Assembly (NCBI RefSeq): GCF_021768455.1
Contig: NZ_JAIZVX010000005.1
Span: 1-58,401 of the forward strand
Reading direction: 5' to 3'
Source of the DNA: Aquabacterium sp.
Lineage (GTDB): Bacteria > Pseudomonadota > Gammaproteobacteria > Burkholderiales > Burkholderiaceae_C
Length of the DNA: 58,401 nt
Part shown: positions 51,723-58,401 of the stretch, piece after piece
Layout of the letters: every line of letters begins with the position of its first letter
Position numbering within the stretch: the stretch's first letter is position 1
Notes under the pieces: model-generated
The model's input: only the letters and a program-made list of their open reading frames with translations
Told to the model about the DNA's origin: nothing
Databases searched by the model: none
Made by a program: the position numbers and the translations under genes

Positions 51723-53492
51723 ATGTCGCGCTTGCTCCCCTCCTCTCCGCGCCGATGGCTTGTGCCGCTGTGCACGGCCCTCCTGCTGACCGCCTGCGGC
51801 GGAGGTGACTCGGCCTCCTCTGGCAGCAGCGATCCGGACAGCCGCCTGAGCATCTCGGCCTCCATGCTGCCGGGCGACGACGAAGACGCCCATCGCTTCC
51901 TGACACAGGCCACCTTTGGCGCCACGCCCAGCGAGGTCGCGCGGGTCCGGAAAATCGGCTACGACAACTGGATCGACGAGCAACTCGCCTTGCCGCTGCA
52001 AAGCAGCCACCTGAGCATGGCCGAAGCCTCGGCACGCCACCGCGGCCACACCACGGTCGACGCCTACGACGTGGTCAACACCTGGTGGACCCACGCGGTG
52101 CACGACCCGGCCCAGCTGCGCCAGCGCCTGGCCTTTGCCCTGTCGGAAATCTTCGTGGTCTCGACCGTGAGCGTGGGCAATGGACGCACGGTGGCCAGCT
52201 ACCTGGACATGCTCACAGAAGGCAGCAACCAGACCTACCGCCAGTTGCTGGAATCGGTGGCACTGCACCCGGCCATGGGTCAGTACCTTTCTCATCTCAC
52301 GAACCGCAAGGAAGACCCGACCTCAGGCCGCGTGCCCGACGAGAACTTTGGTCGGGAGGTGATGCAGCTGTTCTCGATCGGCCTCTACCAGCTCGACAGC
52401 CAGGGCCAGCAGGTCAAGGTGGGCAACAAGCCTGTGGAGACCTACAACGCCGACGACGTGAAGGGCATGGCCAAGGTGTTCACGGGCTGGAGCTGGTTTT
52501 CGCCGCAGGCCATCCTGGCCACGGGCATCGAGACCTGGCGCTGCTTCTGGCGCGTGAACCCCTGCAAGGAAGACAGCCAGGACGTGACCGCGATGTCGCC
52601 CTATGCCAGCGAGCACTCGACCAGCGCCCGCACGGTGCTGGGCACGGCCATCGCCGCCCAAAGCGCGCCCAACCCCAAAGCCGACCTGAGCGATGCCCTG
52701 GACCGCCTGGCTCAGCACCCCAACACCGCCCCCTTCATCAGCCGCCAGCTGATCCAGCGCCTGGTGACCAGCAACCCGAGTCCTCAGTATGTGGGCGATG
52801 TGGCCGCGGTGTTCCGCAGCTCGGGCGGCAACTTCAAGGCGGTGGTGAAGGCCATCCTGCTGCACGCCGAAGCGCGCCACCCCGAGACCGTGCTGACCGA
52901 CCTGAGCACCTACGGCAAGCTGCGCGAACCCGTGATCCGCCTGGCCCACCTGCTGCGCACCCTGCCGCACACCAGCAAGGCCTACACCGACAGCCAGGCC
53001 GCCGGCACCCTGCCCTTCCTCATGACGACCGACACCGACAGCAGCAGCAGCGCCCTGGGCCAAAGCCCGATGCGCTCACCCTCGGTGTTCAACTTTTTCC
53101 GCCCCGGCTACTCGCCTCCGCAAACCCGCATGGGCAATGCCAAGCTGGTGGCGCCCGAGATGCAGATCACCAACGAGACCTCGGTGGTGGCCTACGCCAA
53201 CTTCGTCAGCGCCATCCTGCGCGATGGCTGGGGACAATGGCGCAGCGAGTCCAACCAGCTCGACATCCAGTTCGACACCAGCGCCTTCAACACCCAGGTC
53301 TCATCGGGCAGCAGCCTGATCGACGCGGTCGCGCAGGCCCTGCTGGGCGCCCCCCTTCCCGCCGACACCCGCGCCCTGGCCACCACCGCCCTGGACGCGA
53401 TGCCCGCCAGCACCGACGGCCAAAAAAAACAGCGCATCCGCGCGGCCATCCTGTTGACCGCGGTCTCGCCCGGCTTCACGGTCCAACAATGA
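51723..53492 (+). CDS. DUF1800 domain lipoprotein
   Basis: The 589-residue protein has a lipoprotein signal ending LLLTACGGG (acylated Cys25). It then shows the DUF1800 pattern: AHRFLTQATFGATPSEVARV, NTWWTHAVHDPAQLRQRLAF, VPDENFGREVMQLFSIGLYQL and MRSPSVFNFFRPGYSPP. The family is exported and has no established function. It is translationally coupled (ATGA overlap) to the DUF1501 gene that follows, and the two families almost always occur as a pair. The product is likely tethered to the outer membrane. Confidence 0.9.
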   Translation: MSRLLPSSPRRWLVPLCTALLLTACGGGDSASSGSSDPDSRLSISASMLPGDDEDAHRFLTQATFGATPSEVARVRKIGYDNWIDEQLALPLQSSHLSMAEASARHRGHTTVDAYDVVNTWWTHAVHDPAQLRQRLAFALSEIFVVSTVSVGNGRTVASYLDMLTEGSNQTYRQLLESVALHPAMGQYLSHLTNRKEDPTSGRVPDENFGREVMQLFSIGLYQLDSQGQQVKVGNKPVETYNADDVKGMAKVFTGWSWFSPQAILATGIETWRCFWRVNPCKEDSQDVTAMSPYASEHSTSARTVLGTAIAAQSAPNPKADLSDALDRLAQHPNTAPFISRQLIQRLVTSNPSPQYVGDVAAVFRSSGGNFKAVVKAILLHAEARHPETVLTDLSTYGKLREPVIRLAHLLRTLPHTSKAYTDSQAAGTLPFLMTTDTDSSSSALGQSPMRSPSVFNFFRPGYSPPQTRMGNAKLVAPEMQITNETSVVAYANFVSAILRDGWGQWRSESNQLDIQFDTSAFNTQVSSGSSLIDAVAQALLGAPLPADTRALATTALDAMPASTDGQKKQRIRAAILLTAVSPGFTVQQ

Positions 53493-55093
53493 AGAAGGGC
53501 CTCGACACCATGCCTTCGCCCAGCCGCCGCGCGCTCCTGAAACAGATCGGCGCCTTCTCGGCCATGGGGGCGGCCGCGCCGCTGGGCATCAGCCTGAGCG
53601 CCATCACCCAGGCTGCGGCGCAGTCGGCCAGTGGCGACTACCGGGCGCTGGTCTGCGTCTTCCTCTATGGCGGCAACGACGCCTACAACACGGTGCTGGC
53701 CACGGACGCCACCTCCTGGGGGCACTACCTCAACCACCGCAACCCGCGCACCCGCGTGCCGACGGACACCGGCGCCTCGATCGCGCTGATGGCGGCCGGG
53801 ACTGCGGCAGACCCCAGCGCGTCGGCGAACACGCCCGAGCGCCTGGGTGGGGTCCTGCCCATCAGCCATGTGAGCCGCCTGGCCCATGCGGGCCGCAGCT
53901 TTGCCTTCCACCCGGCCCTGGGCGACCTGCGCAACCTGCAACAAGGCGGGCGGCTCGCGGTGCTGGCCAATGTGGGACCGCTGGTCAAGCCCACGCTGAA
54001 GACCGACCTGCAGACGGCAGGCTTCCCGCAACCGGCCAAGCTCTATTCGCACAACGACCAGCAGTCGACCTGGATGTCGCTGGGGGTCGAGGGCACGGAG
54101 ACGGGCTGGGCAGGCCTGATGGGCGATGTGCTGAAGTCGCGCAACGGGGTCTCGGCCGGGGCCAACATGGCGCTAATACAGCGGGCCTTCACCGGCATGT
54201 CGCCCACGGGTGCGGCGGTGTGGATGAACGGGCGCACGGTGCTGCCTTTCCAGACGGGCGCCACCAGCCTGTCGGGCCTGGGCAGCAACGGCCGGATCTA
54301 CGGCAGCGCTGCCCTGCAGAGCGCGGTGGTGAACATCATGTCCTCCGCGGCCAGCACCAGCCACCTCACCCTGGATCACCAGGCCCTGGTGCAACGCGCC
54401 ACCCAGGCCAATGCCCTGATTGGCAGCCAGTTGCCCCAACCGGGCGTGGCACCCTGGGGCACCGCCGGCGAGCACAACCCCTACAACGACGCCCTGCTGA
54501 AGTACACCAGCACGCAGGACGGCAGCCAGAAGACCAACCCGCTGGCCCTGCAGTTGCAGATGGTGGCCCGCCTGATCGCCACCAACGGGGCGGCCAACCT
54601 GGGCATCCAGCGGCAGTTCTTCCTCGTGGGACTGGGTGGCTTCGACAACCACGACAACCTCATCGCCAACCACGGCGAAGGCATGGCCCAGCTGAACCAT
54701 GGCCTGGCCTATTTCGATCGCGTGATGCAGGCCAGCGGCCTGGGCTCGCAGGTCACGGCCTTCACGGCCTCCGACTTTGGGCGCACCTTCACCAACAACG
54801 GCGATGGCACCGACCACGGCTGGGGCGCCCACCACCTGATCATGGGCGGGGCGGTCAAGGGGGCCGATGTCTACGGCGTGTTCCCGACCTACAGCACGGC
54901 CAACAGCCAGGGTGTGTTCAGCAGCCCGCACCAGTTGCAGAACGGCGTGATGCTGCCGGGGACCTCGGTGGAACAGTACGCCTACACGCTGGGCAAGTGG
55001 ATGGGGGTGTCGGCCAGCGATCTGCTGGGCATCCTGCCCAATCTGCAGAACTTCGATGTCGACACCCACGATCTGGGTTTCATGAACGCCTGA
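53489..55093 (+). CDS. DUF1501 domain protein, Tat-exported
   Basis: The 534-residue protein starts at ATG 53489, overlapping the previous stop by 4 bp (ATGA); a later ATG at 53510 is also possible. It has a Tat signal, SRRALLKQIGAFSAMGAAAP (Arg-Arg 13-14). Motifs include LVCVFLYGGNDAYNTVLATD at the start of the mature domain and FTASDFGRTFTNNGDGTDHG, typical of DUF1501, a sulfatase/alkaline-phosphatase-like superfamily. Enzymatic activity has not been shown for the family to my knowledge. It should work with the DUF1800 lipoprotein in the envelope. Confidence 0.9.
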   Translation: MKKGLDTMPSPSRRALLKQIGAFSAMGAAAPLGISLSAITQAAAQSASGDYRALVCVFLYGGNDAYNTVLATDATSWGHYLNHRNPRTRVPTDTGASIALMAAGTAADPSASANTPERLGGVLPISHVSRLAHAGRSFAFHPALGDLRNLQQGGRLAVLANVGPLVKPTLKTDLQTAGFPQPAKLYSHNDQQSTWMSLGVEGTETGWAGLMGDVLKSRNGVSAGANMALIQRAFTGMSPTGAAVWMNGRTVLPFQTGATSLSGLGSNGRIYGSAALQSAVVNIMSSAASTSHLTLDHQALVQRATQANALIGSQLPQPGVAPWGTAGEHNPYNDALLKYTSTQDGSQKTNPLALQLQMVARLIATNGAANLGIQRQFFLVGLGGFDNHDNLIANHGEGMAQLNHGLAYFDRVMQASGLGSQVTAFTASDFGRTFTNNGDGTDHGWGAHHLIMGGAVKGADVYGVFPTYSTANSQGVFSSPHQLQNGVMLPGTSVEQYAYTLGKWMGVSASDLLGILPNLQNFDVDTHDLGFMNA

Positions 55094-55120
55094 GGCCGCG
55101 CCAGGCCCCGGCGCACCGCG

Positions 55121-58120
<3,000 letters not shown>

Positions 58121-58401
58121 CGGGGCAAACGCAGCAAGTAGAAGGCCCAGGCCTGGCGGCAAAAGGGCAACCGGCCATCATACGTCGGCCCCAGGGCGGC
58201 TGGCCAGCGAGGCCCATGGCCGGGCCCCAGCGTCGGGCTTGGCGCGACCCGTGATAAAAAGCGACTTGTTTGCCCCGCTGTCTCGATTTCTGTCGTGCGC
58301 CGCCACCCGCGGTGCATGGGGTACCGGTCACACGCTGGTCCCCCGGGCCTCCCCCAGGTCACACACCTGCCCAAGGCGCCTTGCGTCTGCCAGCCATGCT
58401 C
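58121..58401. other. Region upstream of uvrA to the window edge
   Basis: No gene is supported in these 281 bp. The only AT-rich stretch is gataaaaagcgacttgtttg near 58253-58272, a possible promoter for a + strand gene beyond the window or for uvrA. No CTG-N10-CAG LexA box is present. Confidence 0.5.

Noticed and set aside
58121-58401. LexA box upstream of canonical uvrA
   Set aside because: Every CTG was checked for CAG ten bases later; none fits.

Overview
The window reads as a contiguous piece of a high-GC betaproteobacterial chromosome, most probably order Burkholderiales (Comamonadaceae / Sphaerotilaceae-like). This rests on gene content and order, not on a marker gene: recA-recX followed by sucCD, terC and a type IV pilin gene; a MetH that lacks its homocysteine-binding module; MsrP/MsrQ; a SET-domain protein; and a double-length UvrA. 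No rRNA, tRNA, CRISPR array, transposase or phage gene was seen. Gene density is high and most intergenic gaps are below 250 bp.

Layout. 1-5880: the 3' end of a glutathione S-transferase, a cupin, a YecA/SEC-C protein, a metallophosphoesterase, a universal stress protein, a small membrane-anchored protein and a chemoreceptor. 6236-12367: a 2043-residue tandem UvrA with four ABC ATPase sites. 12526-18316: a secreted intradiol dioxygenase-like lipoprotein, then a GAF / histidine kinase / response-regulator-EAL operon that probably links a sensory input to c-di-GMP hydrolysis. 18396-22310: an AEC carrier, msrQ, msrP and an orphan PstS-like binding protein. 22367-27405: topB, divergent from a SET-domain methyltransferase gene across a 32-bp alternating purine-pyrimidine tract, then birA and a membrane-anchored SPOR-like protein. 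27476-30612: tkt and gap.

30866-37292 is a lower-GC surface-polysaccharide island made of two converging three-gene groups: glycosyltransferase, flippase and glycosyltransferase on +; glycosyltransferase and a large membrane protein on -. The membrane protein gene is split by a one-base frame change. Next comes pilA with a strong sigma-54 promoter match, then a minus-strand terC-STPK-PP2C-FHA-phosphodiesterase operon (42779 to 37999), sucCD, and recX/recA with a LexA box upstream of recA. 47027-58120 holds a patatin-like phospholipase, a YdcH-like small protein, metH, a DUF1800/DUF1501 export pair and the canonical uvrA.

The points most worth a second look are: the asymmetric covalent UvrA pseudo-dimer with a histone-H1-like insert, in the same 58 kb as canonical uvrA; the SET-domain gene facing topB, where TopB and the tandem UvrA both carry Ala/Lys-rich segments that could be methylation targets; the frameshifted polysaccharide gene with a GGG-TGA-A stop context; and the Ser/Thr kinase-phosphatase-FHA operon placed beside pilA.
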